From an uncultured Cellvibrionales bacterium (GTDB taxonomy: Bacteria; Pseudomonadota; Gammaproteobacteria; Pseudomonadales; Porticoccaceae), in contig CAJWCO010000005.1 in NCBI GenBank assembly GCA_913031145.1, forward strand, positions 1 to 64,000: a stretch of 64,000 nt of DNA, read 5' to 3'. A model generated the notes under the pieces. It worked only from the letters and a program-made list of their open reading frames with translations. It had not been told where the DNA came from and made no database searches. Positions 36,180 through 45,175 of the stretch are shown piece after piece; position 1 is the first letter of the stretch, and every line of letters starts with the position of its first letter. The position numbers were made by a program, and so were the translations under genes.

Positions 36180-38762
36180 ATGGGTGATTTGGCAAAAGAA
36201 ATAGTTCCGGTAAATATCGAAGACGAGCTTCGGCAATCTTATCTTGATTATGCAATGAGCGTGATTGTGGGGCGTGCGCTCCCCGATGTGCGCGACGGCT
36301 TGAAACCCGTCCATCGGCGGGTGTTATTTGCGATGAGTGAGCTGAACAACGATTGGAATAAGGCGTACAAAAAATCCGCTCGAGTGGTTGGTGATGTGAT
36401 CGGTAAGTATCATCCGCATGGAGATTCGGCAGTGTATGACACGATTGTGCGTATGGCGCAGCCTTTTTCACTGCGGCATATGTTAGTCGACGGTCAAGGC
36501 AACTTTGGCTCGATCGACGGTGATTCCGCGGCGGCGATGCGTTACACCGAAATACGTATGACAAAAATAGCACATGCTCTGCTGCAGGATTTAGATAAGC
36601 AAACGGTCGATTTTGCACCCAATTATGACGAGTCTGAGTCAATCCCCGTTGTGATGCCAACCCGTGCCCCCAATCTTCTAGTGAACGGGTCCTCTGGTAT
36701 TGCTGTGGGCATGGCGACTAATATCCCGCCGCACAACTTGACGGAGGTGATTAACGGCTGTTTGGCATTAATCAATGATGGTGATATCAGCATTGACGAG
36801 TTGATGGCGCATATCCCTGGGCCCGATTTTCCGACGGGCGCTACGATCAATGGCAAAGCCGGTATTGTTCAAGCTTATCGAACGGGGCGCGGTCGGATCT
36901 ATGTGCGTGCATGTGCGGATATCGAAGTGGACGAAAAGACGCGCTGTGAGACCATTATTATTACGGAAATTCCTTATCAGTTGAACAAGTCTCGACTGAT
37001 AGAGCGTATCGCAGAGTTGGTGAAAGAGAAAAAAATCGAAGGCATATCGGAATTGCGCGACGAATCGGATAAAGATGGATTGCGCGTGGTGATTGAGATC
37101 AAACGTGGAGAAATGGGCGAAGTGGTGCTCAACAATCTCTATGCGCAGACACAATTGCAGAGTGTTTTTGGTATCAATGTGGTTGCTTTAGTTGACGGCC
37201 AGCCGAAAGTTCTCAACTTAAAGCAGTTATTGGAATGTTTCGTCAGTCATCGCCGGGAAGTGGTAACACGCCGCTCTATTTACCTTTTGCGCAAGGCGCG
37301 AGAGAGAGCGCATACGCTGGAGGGCTTTGCAATTGCGCTTGCCAATATTGATGAGATTATTGTTCTGATTAAGCAAGCGCCGACGCCCGCAGAGGCGCGA
37401 GCTGCTATGGTCGCGCGGGGGTGGGAACCTTCCGGCGTACTTCCGATGCTTGAGAAAGCGGGCTCCTCAGCAACGCGCCCGGATGGTCTCGAGGCGGTCT
37501 ATGGTTTTGTGGATGGTCAGTATTACCTCTCGCCAAATCAGGCGCGTGATATTCTGGAGTTGCGGTTGCATCGTTTAACGGGGATGGAGCAAGATAAAAT
37601 CATCGAAGAATTTTCGGTGAGGTTAGAAGAGATCGCCGAATACCAAACGATATTGGGCGATCCGACGCGTTTGATGTCCGTGATCAGAGAAGAACTGGAG
37701 GCTTTGGCAGCAGAATTTTCTGATCCTAGAAGGACGCAGATCGTCGAGTCTCAACACGATTTTACCGTTGAAGATCTAATTACCGAAGAAGAGCGCGTGG
37801 TGACGATGTCGCATGCGGGTTATGCAAAGACGCAACCCTTGGCTGATTACCAAGCTCAGCGACGAGGGGGTATGGGGAAATCCGCCACTGCAGTAAAGGA
37901 TGAAGACTTCGTAGAGCACCTCCTTGTGGCGAGTACCCACGCGACTATTTTATGTTTTACCAATACCGGCAAGGTCTATTGGCTAAAGGTTTACCAGATC
38001 CCTGTTGCAGGTCGTAATTCGCGCGGACGTCCGATCATCAATTTATTACCGCTCGAGGAAGGTGAGCGAATCAACTCGATTTTACCCGTGGAAGAATATC
38101 GAGATAACCAGTACGTGCTGATGGCAACAGCGAATGGAACGGTTAAAAAGACCGCTCTGACACAGTATTCTAATCCGCGAAAAGTCGGTTTGCGTGCTGT
38201 TGATTTGGCGGAAGGCGATCAGTTAGTGGGTACTGCGGTCGTAGATGATGACAAAGATGTTATGCTTTTTAGCAGTGAAGGCAAGGCAGTGCGTTTTGCT
38301 GGGAGCGATGTGCGTCCGATGGGGCGTGTGTCGAAAGGGGTCAGGGGAATGCGGTTACCGCCCGGTCAGCGGGTAATCTCGATGGTTATTCCAGAAGAGG
38401 CTGGGTACTTGTTAACGGTCTGCGACAACGGGTTTGGCAAGCGAACTGCAACTGCAGAATTTCCGACTAAAGGCCGCGGTGGGAAGGGCATGATTGCCAT
38501 TCAGGTTAGTGACCGAAATGGTCCATTGCTAGGTGCTACGCAGTTGTTTGTCGGCGATGAGGTGATGCTGATTTCTGATCAAGGTACGATGGTGCGAATT
38601 CGCGGCGATGAGGTCTCAGTGATTGGCCGCAATACCCAAGGCGTTCGAGTGATTCGGTTAAAAGACCATGAAACATTGGTGAGTTTAGCGCGCATTGCCG
38701 AACCGGAAGAAATCGAACTCGTCGTCACTGACGAAAATAGCTCAGTTGAGGATCAAGGGTAG
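36180..38762 (+). CDS. gyrA: DNA gyrase subunit A
   Basis: GyrA breaks and rejoins DNA to introduce negative supercoils with GyrB. The 860-residue protein keeps E. coli numbering at its N terminus: the quinolone region [17 protein letters not shown] has Ser83 and Asp87, as in drug-sensitive strains, and the catalytic Tyr is in [11 protein letters not shown] (Y122). The C-terminal beta-pinwheel has the GyrA box at 560-566, QRRGGMG, where E. coli has QRRGGKG. It starts at ATG 36180; an in-frame stop (36162-36164) rules out a longer protein. PheA follows after six bases. Confidence 0.98.
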   Translation: MGDLAKEIVPVNIEDELRQSYLDYAMSVIVGRALPDVRDGLKPVHRRVLFAMSELNNDWNKAYKKSARVVGDVIGKYHPHGDSAVYDTIVRMAQPFSLRHMLVDGQGNFGSIDGDSAAAMRYTEIRMTKIAHALLQDLDKQTVDFAPNYDESESIPVVMPTRAPNLLVNGSSGIAVGMATNIPPHNLTEVINGCLALINDGDISIDELMAHIPGPDFPTGATINGKAGIVQAYRTGRGRIYVRACADIEVDEKTRCETIIITEIPYQLNKSRLIERIAELVKEKKIEGISELRDESDKDGLRVVIEIKRGEMGEVVLNNLYAQTQLQSVFGINVVALVDGQPKVLNLKQLLECFVSHRREVVTRRSIYLLRKARERAHTLEGFAIALANIDEIIVLIKQAPTPAEARAAMVARGWEPSGVLPMLEKAGSSATRPDGLEAVYGFVDGQYYLSPNQARDILELRLHRLTGMEQDKIIEEFSVRLEEIAEYQTILGDPTRLMSVIREELEALAAEFSDPRRTQIVESQHDFTVEDLITEEERVVTMSHAGYAKTQPLADYQAQRRGGMGKSATAVKDEDFVEHLLVASTHATILCFTNTGKVYWLKVYQIPVAGRNSRGRPIINLLPLEEGERINSILPVEEYRDNQYVLMATANGTVKKTALTQYSNPRKVGLRAVDLAEGDQLVGTAVVDDDKDVMLFSSEGKAVRFAGSDVRPMGRVSKGVRGMRLPPGQRVISMVIPEEAGYLLTVCDNGFGKRTATAEFPTKGRGGKGMIAIQVSDRNGPLLGATQLFVGDEVMLISDQGTMVRIRGDEVSVIGRNTQGVRVIRLKDHETLVSLARIAEPEEIELVVTDENSSVEDQG

Positions 38763-38768
38763 AGCCGA

Positions 38769-39854
38769 ATGAAAGCAAAAGATCCCCTCTTGGTGTTGCG
38801 TGATGAAATCGACGCCATTGACAACGACATTATGCGAGCGATCAATCAGCGCGCTCGTTGTGCGCAAAAAGTCGGCGAAATAAAGCAACAATTGGGTGAT
38901 GCCAGTTTTTATCGTCCAGAGCGCGAAGCTCAAGTTCTGCGTCGGGTGATGTCAAGTAATCAAGGTCCGATTGACGACGAGGATATGGCGCGCCTTTTTA
39001 GACATATCATGTCGGCATGCTTGGCCTTAGAAAAGCCCCTGCGAGTCGCTTTTTTGGGTCCCGAGGGCACGTTTACCCAAGAGGCCGCACTGAAGCATTT
39101 TGGTGAGTCCGCAATCAGTGTTCCGAAAAGCGCAATTGATGAGGTGTTTAGAGAGGTTGTCGCGGGCAGCTGCGAATTTGGCGTGGTACCTGTCGAAAAT
39201 TCTACGGAAGGTGTTGTGAGTCACACTTTGGACAGTTTTATAGATTCTTCATTACATATTTGTGGTGAAGTCGAGCTGCGTATTCATCAACATTTCTTGG
39301 TCGGCGTGAATACCAGCGAAGCGAAAGTTACCCGCGTATATTCTCATGCGCAGTCCCTCGCTCAGTGTCGTCATTGGTTAGATGCGAACTATCCGACGAT
39401 TGAGCGCGTTGCGGTCAGCAGCAATGCTGACGCCGCAAAGCGTGTTAAAGGAGAGTGGAACTCGGCCGCTATTGCGGGTGATATGTCGTGTCAACTCTAT
39501 GGGTTGAAAAAGTTGGCGGAGAACATTGAGGACCGTCCTGACAATTCGACACGTTTTCTTGTCATTGGTCAACAAAGCGTTCCGGTTAGCGGTGACGACA
39601 AAACCTCTGTCATTGTGTCGATGCGCAATAAGCCGGGGGCGTTGCATGCTCTTTTAGAGCCTTTTTACAAGTCCGGCGTCGACTTAACTCGCGTTGAAAC
39701 GCGTCCATCCAAAGATGGCAAATGGACATATGTTTTCTTTATCGATTTTGTTGGGCACCGTGACGAGCCTTCGGTCGAGAATATTCTAAATGCGCTCACG
39801 GACGAAAGCGTGAACCTTAAAATGTTAGGCTCCTATCCCCGCGCCGTTCTATAG
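38769..39854 (+). CDS. pheA: Chorismate mutase/prephenate dehydratase (P-protein)
   Basis: PheA turns chorismate into prephenate and then phenylpyruvate for phenylalanine. The 361-residue protein has an AroQ-type chorismate mutase (residues about 1-90, LRDEIDAIDNDIMRAI), prephenate dehydratase (about 92-275, AFLGPEGTFTQEAA, VPVENSTEGVVSHTLDSF, TRFLVIG) and a C-terminal ACT domain for feedback by phenylalanine (NKPGALHALLEPF, ETRPS). It is six bases after gyrA. In Pseudomonas serC lies between these genes and hisC after them; both are missing here. Confidence 0.97.
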   Translation: MKAKDPLLVLRDEIDAIDNDIMRAINQRARCAQKVGEIKQQLGDASFYRPEREAQVLRRVMSSNQGPIDDEDMARLFRHIMSACLALEKPLRVAFLGPEGTFTQEAALKHFGESAISVPKSAIDEVFREVVAGSCEFGVVPVENSTEGVVSHTLDSFIDSSLHICGEVELRIHQHFLVGVNTSEAKVTRVYSHAQSLAQCRHWLDANYPTIERVAVSSNADAAKRVKGEWNSAAIAGDMSCQLYGLKKLAENIEDRPDNSTRFLVIGQQSVPVSGDDKTSVIVSMRNKPGALHALLEPFYKSGVDLTRVETRPSKDGKWTYVFFIDFVGHRDEPSVENILNALTDESVNLKMLGSYPRAVL

Positions 39855-39926
39855 AAGCCGCAACGGACCATTGATGGCCAAACAATTGACACGGTCGGAA
39901 ACGATAAAGGGTATTGGGAGCTTTTC

Positions 39927-42170
39927 ATGACGAATCGAGGTGCGTCTCGAGAGATGGTATGTGATCGCCTTGTGGTCATCGGTCTGGGGTTGATAGGCGC
40001 AAGCGTCGCCGCAGCCGCGCGCGAGCAGGGTCTCTGCCGCGAAGTGGTGGGTATCTCGCGGCGCAGCTCTACGCTTGAGCTCGCCCTGCAAGCAGGAATT
40101 ATTGACCGAGCAGTAGACCAACTCTCGGCAATCGCTAGCGAATTGAAATCTGGCGATGTTGTTTTGATTAGCGTTCCTACGTTAACGGTCGCAGATGTGC
40201 TTCGGGATTGCCAAAACCAGCTTTGCGGTACAGTTACTGTTACAGATGTTGCCAGTGTTAAGGGGAATGTCGTTGAGATGGCGGCGACCATTTACGGTAA
40301 AATGCCTGCTCAATTTGTGCCGGGACACCCGATTGCAGGGTCTGAAAAGAGTGGTGTCAACGCGGCTTCCACGGATTTATTTGACGGACATAGGGTGATT
40401 CTCACTCCTGTCGAAGAGACGGGCTTGGGTCACGTTGGGCGCATCCGTGCGCTCTGGGAAGCAATCGGTGCTGTCGTGTGTTGTATGGAGGTGGCGCGAC
40501 ATGATGCGATCTTGGCGGCCACTAGCCACTTGCCTCATCTACTGGCATATGCGCTCGTTGATAGCCTGGCGTCGGGGGACGAGCATCGAGAGATATTTCG
40601 TTATGCGGCAGGCGGCTTTCGAGACTTTACGCGCATCGCCGCGAGTGATCCAGTCATGTGGCGCGATATTGCACTGGCGAACCGTACGGCGATTTTGAAC
40701 GTTTTAGACCGTGTGTTGTCAGATTTTACAAGGTTACGCCAAGCCGTCGATCAGGCTGATCAAGATCACCTGATTGACGTTTTTACCCGCGCGCGCGATG
40801 CGCGCCATTACTTCGAAAGCGTATCAGAGAGCCCATCTATGTCTTTATCCAAAGCGCGCAGTGAGACACGATATAGACTCGCTCCAGGGGGACATAGTCG
40901 CGCGACTTTGCAGGTTCCCGGAGATAAATCCATATCTCATCGATCGATTATGTTAGGTTCTTTGGCGGAGGGCCTTACGGAAGTTAATGGTTTTTTGGAG
41001 GGCGAAGACAGTTTAGCAACACTGCAGGCGTTCCGTGACATGGGTGTTTTAATCGAGGGTCCCGACGACGGTCGGTTAGCCATTCATGGCGTCGGATTAA
41101 ACGGACTGAAAGCGCCTAAAAAGCCTTTGTATTTAGGGAATTCAGGTACGGCAATGCGTTTGTTCAGCGGCCTTTTAGCGGGTCAAGCCTTCGACGTTGA
41201 GTTGATCGGCGATGAATCCTTAACGAAGCGCCCCATGGGACGTGTCGCAGACCCTCTGCGGGCGATGGGCGCAGTGATTGAAACGGCTGCAGGCGGTCGG
41301 CCGCCGCTACGTATTCGCGGCGGAAACACGTTGAAGGGAATCGAATATAAAATGCCTATGGCAAGTGCTCAGGTAAAGTCTTGTATTTTATTGGCTGGGC
41401 TGTATGCAGAAGGTGTTTCTACGGTGGAAGAGCCAGCACCGACTCGGGACCACACTGAACGTATGCTACAAGGGTTTGGATATACAGTCGTTCGGGAGGG
41501 CTCCCGCGCCGAATTGCGAAGTGGCGGGGGTTTAAAAGCGAGGCGCATTGATGTTCCCTCCGATATTTCTTCTGCTGCGTTTTTTATGGTTGCGGCCGCA
41601 ATAACGCCGGGCTCGGACATTCTTTTGCGTCATGTCGGTATCAATCCGACGCGCGTGGGCGTATTAAATATTTTGACGTTGATGGGTGCGGACGTGCAAG
41701 TTCTCGACGAGAGAGAGGCAGGTGGCGAGCCTGTGGCGGATATTCGCGTTCGCTACTCTGGTCTCGTTGGTATTGATATCCCGACAGATCAAGTGCCTTT
41801 GGCGATAGATGAGTTCCCAGTAATTTTTATCGCGGCTGCCTGTGCTTCGGGTAAGACCCGCTTGACGGGCGCAGAGGAACTGCGTGTAAAAGAAAGTGAT
41901 CGTATTCAGGTTATGGCTGATGGGTTACAAGTGCTTGGCGTCGATGCGGAAGCGACCGATGATGGTATGACGATCGTTGGGGGGCCAATTGGCGGAGGAT
42001 TGATTGACAGTCACGGTGATCATCGTATTGCCATGGCATTTAGCATAGCAGCGTTGCGCGCACGCGCAGAAATCAGTATAAACCATTGCAACAACGTAGC
42101 TACGTCGTTTCCATCGTTTATCGAATTGGCGCGGGCTATTGGTTTGCAGCTTGATGTTGAGGATATGTAG
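39927..42170 (+). CDS. Fused prephenate dehydrogenase/3-phosphoshikimate 1-carboxyvinyltransferase (TyrA-AroA)
   Basis: This 747-residue protein joins two enzymes. The N-terminal part (about 1-300) is prephenate dehydrogenase for tyrosine, with VVIGLGLIGASV for NAD and HPIAGSEKSGV. The C-terminal part (from about residue 310) is EPSP synthase, with PGDKSISHRSIMLG, GNSGTAMRL, TKRPMGRV, MASAQVKSCILL, PTRDHTERMLQGFG and ESDRIQVMADGL. The same fusion occurs in Pseudomonas. The EPSP part resembles the CP4-like class II type but keeps Gly in GNSGTA, where CP4 has Ala. It overlaps cmk by one base. Confidence 0.95.
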   Translation: MTNRGASREMVCDRLVVIGLGLIGASVAAAAREQGLCREVVGISRRSSTLELALQAGIIDRAVDQLSAIASELKSGDVVLISVPTLTVADVLRDCQNQLCGTVTVTDVASVKGNVVEMAATIYGKMPAQFVPGHPIAGSEKSGVNAASTDLFDGHRVILTPVEETGLGHVGRIRALWEAIGAVVCCMEVARHDAILAATSHLPHLLAYALVDSLASGDEHREIFRYAAGGFRDFTRIAASDPVMWRDIALANRTAILNVLDRVLSDFTRLRQAVDQADQDHLIDVFTRARDARHYFESVSESPSMSLSKARSETRYRLAPGGHSRATLQVPGDKSISHRSIMLGSLAEGLTEVNGFLEGEDSLATLQAFRDMGVLIEGPDDGRLAIHGVGLNGLKAPKKPLYLGNSGTAMRLFSGLLAGQAFDVELIGDESLTKRPMGRVADPLRAMGAVIETAAGGRPPLRIRGGNTLKGIEYKMPMASAQVKSCILLAGLYAEGVSTVEEPAPTRDHTERMLQGFGYTVVREGSRAELRSGGGLKARRIDVPSDISSAAFFMVAAAITPGSDILLRHVGINPTRVGVLNILTLMGADVQVLDEREAGGEPVADIRVRYSGLVGIDIPTDQVPLAIDEFPVIFIAAACASGKTRLTGAEELRVKESDRIQVMADGLQVLGVDAEATDDGMTIVGGPIGGGLIDSHGDHRIAMAFSIAALRARAEISINHCNNVATSFPSFIELARAIGLQLDVEDM

Positions 42171-42856
42171 TGACTATGTCGGTCAGAATTATTACGTTAG
42201 ACGGCCCTAGTGGCGCAGGAAAGGGTACAGCCGGTATCGGTTTGGCAAAAAAGCTGAACTATTATTATCTGGACAGTGGTGCGTTGTACCGTTTGCTGGC
42301 GCTAGCCGCCCAAAGGCACAAAGTTGATCTGGATAATCAATCAGCTGTGACGACCCTCGCGGCACATTTCGACATTGACTTTAAAAATACTGCGATAGGG
42401 GCGATGCAAGTTTTGTTAGAGGGTGAGGACGTTACCCGTGAGATCCGTATGGAGCACGTAGCGTCTGCTGCATCGAGGGTGGCCATGCACGCGGGTGTTC
42501 GTAGTGCGTTGGTTGATCGACAACGTTTGTTTGCGAAATCTCCTGGGTTAGTGGCAGACGGTCGGGATATGGGAACTGTGATATTTCCCGATGCTGAATT
42601 AAAGATTTACCTGACCGCAAGCTCTGAAGTGCGCGCGTCTCGAAGACATAAACAGTTGCTTGAAAAGGGGGAAAATGTTAGTCTCCACGCCGTCCGAATT
42701 CAGGTCGATGAACGGGACGAACGCGATAGAAGCCGAAAGTCTTCCCCGCTGCGTCCCGCTGCGTCTGCCATACAGATTGATACATCGGCGATGTCGGCAG
42801 AAGAAGTTCTGAATAAACTTCTCGAAATCGCTGTTATCAGAGGATTGTTCCACTAA
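42170..42856 (+). CDS. cmk: Cytidylate kinase
   Basis: Cmk phosphorylates CMP and dCMP for nucleic-acid synthesis. The 228-residue protein has the P-loop DGPSGAGKGTAGIGL, LDSGALYRLLAL, VADGRDMGTVIFPDA and the RDERDRSRKSSPL lid. It may start at GTG 42170, which overlaps the aroA stop (TAGTG), or at ATG 42176, two codons later. It precedes rpsA, as in most gammaproteobacteria. Confidence 0.96.
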   Translation: MTMSVRIITLDGPSGAGKGTAGIGLAKKLNYYYLDSGALYRLLALAAQRHKVDLDNQSAVTTLAAHFDIDFKNTAIGAMQVLLEGEDVTREIRMEHVASAASRVAMHAGVRSALVDRQRLFAKSPGLVADGRDMGTVIFPDAELKIYLTASSEVRASRRHKQLLEKGENVSLHAVRIQVDERDERDRSRKSSPLRPAASAIQIDTSAMSAEEVLNKLLEIAVIRGLFH

Positions 42857-42943
42857 TCGGGCGAGCCGCGTTGCACCAGCATTTGACGTTGCTCTGCCTC
42901 AATGTAACTACTCCGCATGAGCTGGCACTGCGGTTGAAGCGTG

Positions 42944-42969
42944 ATTTCGGTGCTTTTGATGACCGAAAT
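42944..42969 (+). promoter_or_regulatory. rpsA leader hairpin
   Basis: ATTTCGGT (42944-42951) and ACCGAAAT (42962-42969) form a perfect eight-base-pair stem with a 10-base loop, 29 bases upstream of the rpsA ATG. The start lacks a strong Shine-Dalgarno site. In E. coli, S1 represses its own mRNA by a structured leader without such a site; this hairpin may serve the same end. Confidence 0.45.
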
Positions 42970-42998
42970 ATCGCCCTTCACTATCTAGGTATAATCAC

Positions 42999-44675
42999 AT
43001 GAGCGAAAGCTTCCAAGAACTGTTCGAAGAGAGTCTAAAAACTGTTGAAATGAGTCCGGGTGCAATTATTACTGGGGTCATCATTGATATAGACAAAGAT
43101 TGGGTGACCGTGCATGCCGGCTTGAAATCTGAAGGCGTGATATCCATAGATCAATTTTACAATGAAAAAGGCCTTGTCGAAGTTGTTATTGGCGATGAAG
43201 TTCAAGTTGCGCTTGAGGCAGTTGAAGACGGACATGGAGCTACCAAGTTATCGCGTGAAAAGGCCCGCCGAGCGGAGTCGTGGATTGATCTTGAGGCAGC
43301 CCATAAAGCGGATGAAGTTGTTATGGGAATTATCAGTGGGAAGGTCAAAGGCGGTTTCACTGTAGATGTTCATGGGTTAAGAGCCTTTTTGCCGGGGTCA
43401 TTGGTGGATGTTCGGCCGCTGCGCGAAATTACTCATCTCGAAGGCAAAGACCTAGAATTCAAAGTCATTAAGTTAGACCCAAAACGAAACAATGTTGTTG
43501 TTAGTCGGCGAGCGGTCATGGAGAGCGCCAATTCGGCTGAACGCGATGCGCTGCTTGCGAATATCGAAGAAGGTTCGTCGTTGAAAGGTGTTATCAAGAA
43601 TTTGACGGATTACGGCGCTTTTGTCGATCTTGGTGGTATTGATGGTCTTCTTCACATCACAGATATGTCTTGGAAACGCATCAGACACCCTTCTGAAATG
43701 ATTAACGTGGGCGATGAAATTGATGTCAAGGTATTGAAATTTGATCGCGAGCGAAATCGTGTTTCGTTAGGAATGAAGCAGATGGGCGACGATCCCTGGG
43801 GCGATATAAAAGGTCGCTATCCAGAAGGCGCGCGCGCCAAAGCCAAAATCACGAATCTGACCGACTATGGCTGTTTTGCTGAATTGGAAGACGGCGTTGA
43901 AGGGTTGGTGCATGTCTCTGAAATGGACTGGACAAATAAAAATGTGCATCCATCAAAGATTGTGCAGCTCGGCGATGAGGTCGAGGTGATGGTTCTGGAT
44001 ATTGATGAAGAGCGCCGACGTATTTCACTCGGCATAAAACAGTGTTTTGCGAACCCTTGGGATGATTTTGCGACAAGCATGGAAAAAGGCGAAAAAATTG
44101 CTGGTAAAATCAAGTCTATTACCGATTTCGGTATTTTCATCGGGCTTGACGGGGGTATTGACGGCTTGGTTCACTTGTCGGACATTTCTTGGAGCGAAAC
44201 AGGTGAAGACGCCGTGCGTAATTTCAAGAAAGGAGAGGAAGTTGAGACGGTTGTTCTGAGTATTGATGCAGAAAGGGAACGCATTTCATTGGGTATTAAG
44301 CAACTTCAAGATGATCCGTTTAATACCTATGTCAATACAAACGACAAAGGCGCCGTGGTCGTGGGTACGGTGAAGGAAGTTGATGCCAAAGGGGCTACTC
44401 TACAACTGGCAGATCACGTTGAGGGTTATATAAAGGGCTCTGAATTGTCTCGTGAACGCGTCGAAGATGCCCGCTTAGTAACCACGATTGGTGCGGAAAT
44501 TGAGGCTAAGATCGTAGTGGTAGACCGAAAAAATCGGACCATAAGTTTGTCGGTTAAATCGAAGGACGTGTCTGATGAAAAGGCGGCAGTGAAGGCGCAT
44601 CGCAAGCAGGAAACCGAAACGGCCTCGGCTCCTACAACTATCGGCGACCTTATCAAAGCGCAAATGGATAAATAG
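42999..44675 (+). CDS. rpsA: 30S ribosomal protein S1
   Basis: S1 brings mRNAs to the 30S subunit. The 558-residue protein has six S1 (OB-fold) repeats; the later ones are easily seen as [54 protein letters not shown] and [27 protein letters not shown], each with its RNA-binding face. Length matches E. coli. The ATG at 42999 is preceded by a weak AGGT and a leader hairpin. IhfB follows after 192 bases. Confidence 0.98.
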   Translation: MSESFQELFEESLKTVEMSPGAIITGVIIDIDKDWVTVHAGLKSEGVISIDQFYNEKGLVEVVIGDEVQVALEAVEDGHGATKLSREKARRAESWIDLEAAHKADEVVMGIISGKVKGGFTVDVHGLRAFLPGSLVDVRPLREITHLEGKDLEFKVIKLDPKRNNVVVSRRAVMESANSAERDALLANIEEGSSLKGVIKNLTDYGAFVDLGGIDGLLHITDMSWKRIRHPSEMINVGDEIDVKVLKFDRERNRVSLGMKQMGDDPWGDIKGRYPEGARAKAKITNLTDYGCFAELEDGVEGLVHVSEMDWTNKNVHPSKIVQLGDEVEVMVLDIDEERRRISLGIKQCFANPWDDFATSMEKGEKIAGKIKSITDFGIFIGLDGGIDGLVHLSDISWSETGEDAVRNFKKGEEVETVVLSIDAERERISLGIKQLQDDPFNTYVNTNDKGAVVVGTVKEVDAKGATLQLADHVEGYIKGSELSRERVEDARLVTTIGAEIEAKIVVVDRKNRTISLSVKSKDVSDEKAAVKAHRKQETETASAPTTIGDLIKAQMDK

Positions 44676-44867
44676 ATCGCGATGGATGAACTGGTTAGGG
44701 ATGGTTTTTTTACCCCTGATCGGTTCAATCCAATGGGTATTGTTATTTTTCACTTGTATAAAATTTATAGTCTTATAAACTAAGCTCCTAACTTGAAAAT
44801 GTTTAGCGCCGTTCTGTACGTGCGCTGCGCCAAATTTTTTTAAGACAAGAATAAAACTGCGAGTCAC

Positions 44868-45149
44868 ATGACAAAATCAGAACTTATTGAGAGAATGTCA
44901 GACAGCCAAGATCATTTATCCCCCCGCGATGTTGAATTAGCGGTCCGTATGATCTTAGAACGTATGACCACCACACTGGCTAATAACAGACGGATAGAGA
45001 TCCGCGGCTTTGGTAGTTTTTCTTTGCATTACCGTGCACCCCGATTGGGGCGTAATCCGAAAACGGGTACGGCTGTAGAACTCAGTGGTAAGCACGTTCC
45101 TTATTTTAAACCTGGCAAAGAACTCCGCGATCGTGTTAACACGTCTTAA
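44868..45149 (+). CDS. ihfB: Integration host factor subunit beta
   Basis: IhfB pairs with IhfA to bend DNA sharply at specific sites. The 93-residue protein has the beta-arm motif [27 protein letters not shown] with the intercalating Pro and the family start [10 protein letters not shown]. The upstream 192-base gap contains a TATAAA (44757-44762) that could serve as a -10, without a clear -35. It follows rpsA, as in many gammaproteobacteria. Confidence 0.97.
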   Translation: MTKSELIERMSDSQDHLSPRDVELAVRMILERMTTTLANNRRIEIRGFGSFSLHYRAPRLGRNPKTGTAVELSGKHVPYFKPGKELRDRVNTS

Positions 45150-45175
45150 AATTTTGGGTCGCTGGGCCCACTATA

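Noticed and set aside
42990-42995. TATAAT just before the rpsA ATG
   Set aside because: It ends three bases before the ATG, so a start from it would fall inside the gene and could not make full-length S1.
44757-44762. TATAAA as an ihfB promoter
   Set aside because: It resembles a -10, but no -35 lies at the right distance and the region is A/T-rich. It is only mentioned under ihfB.
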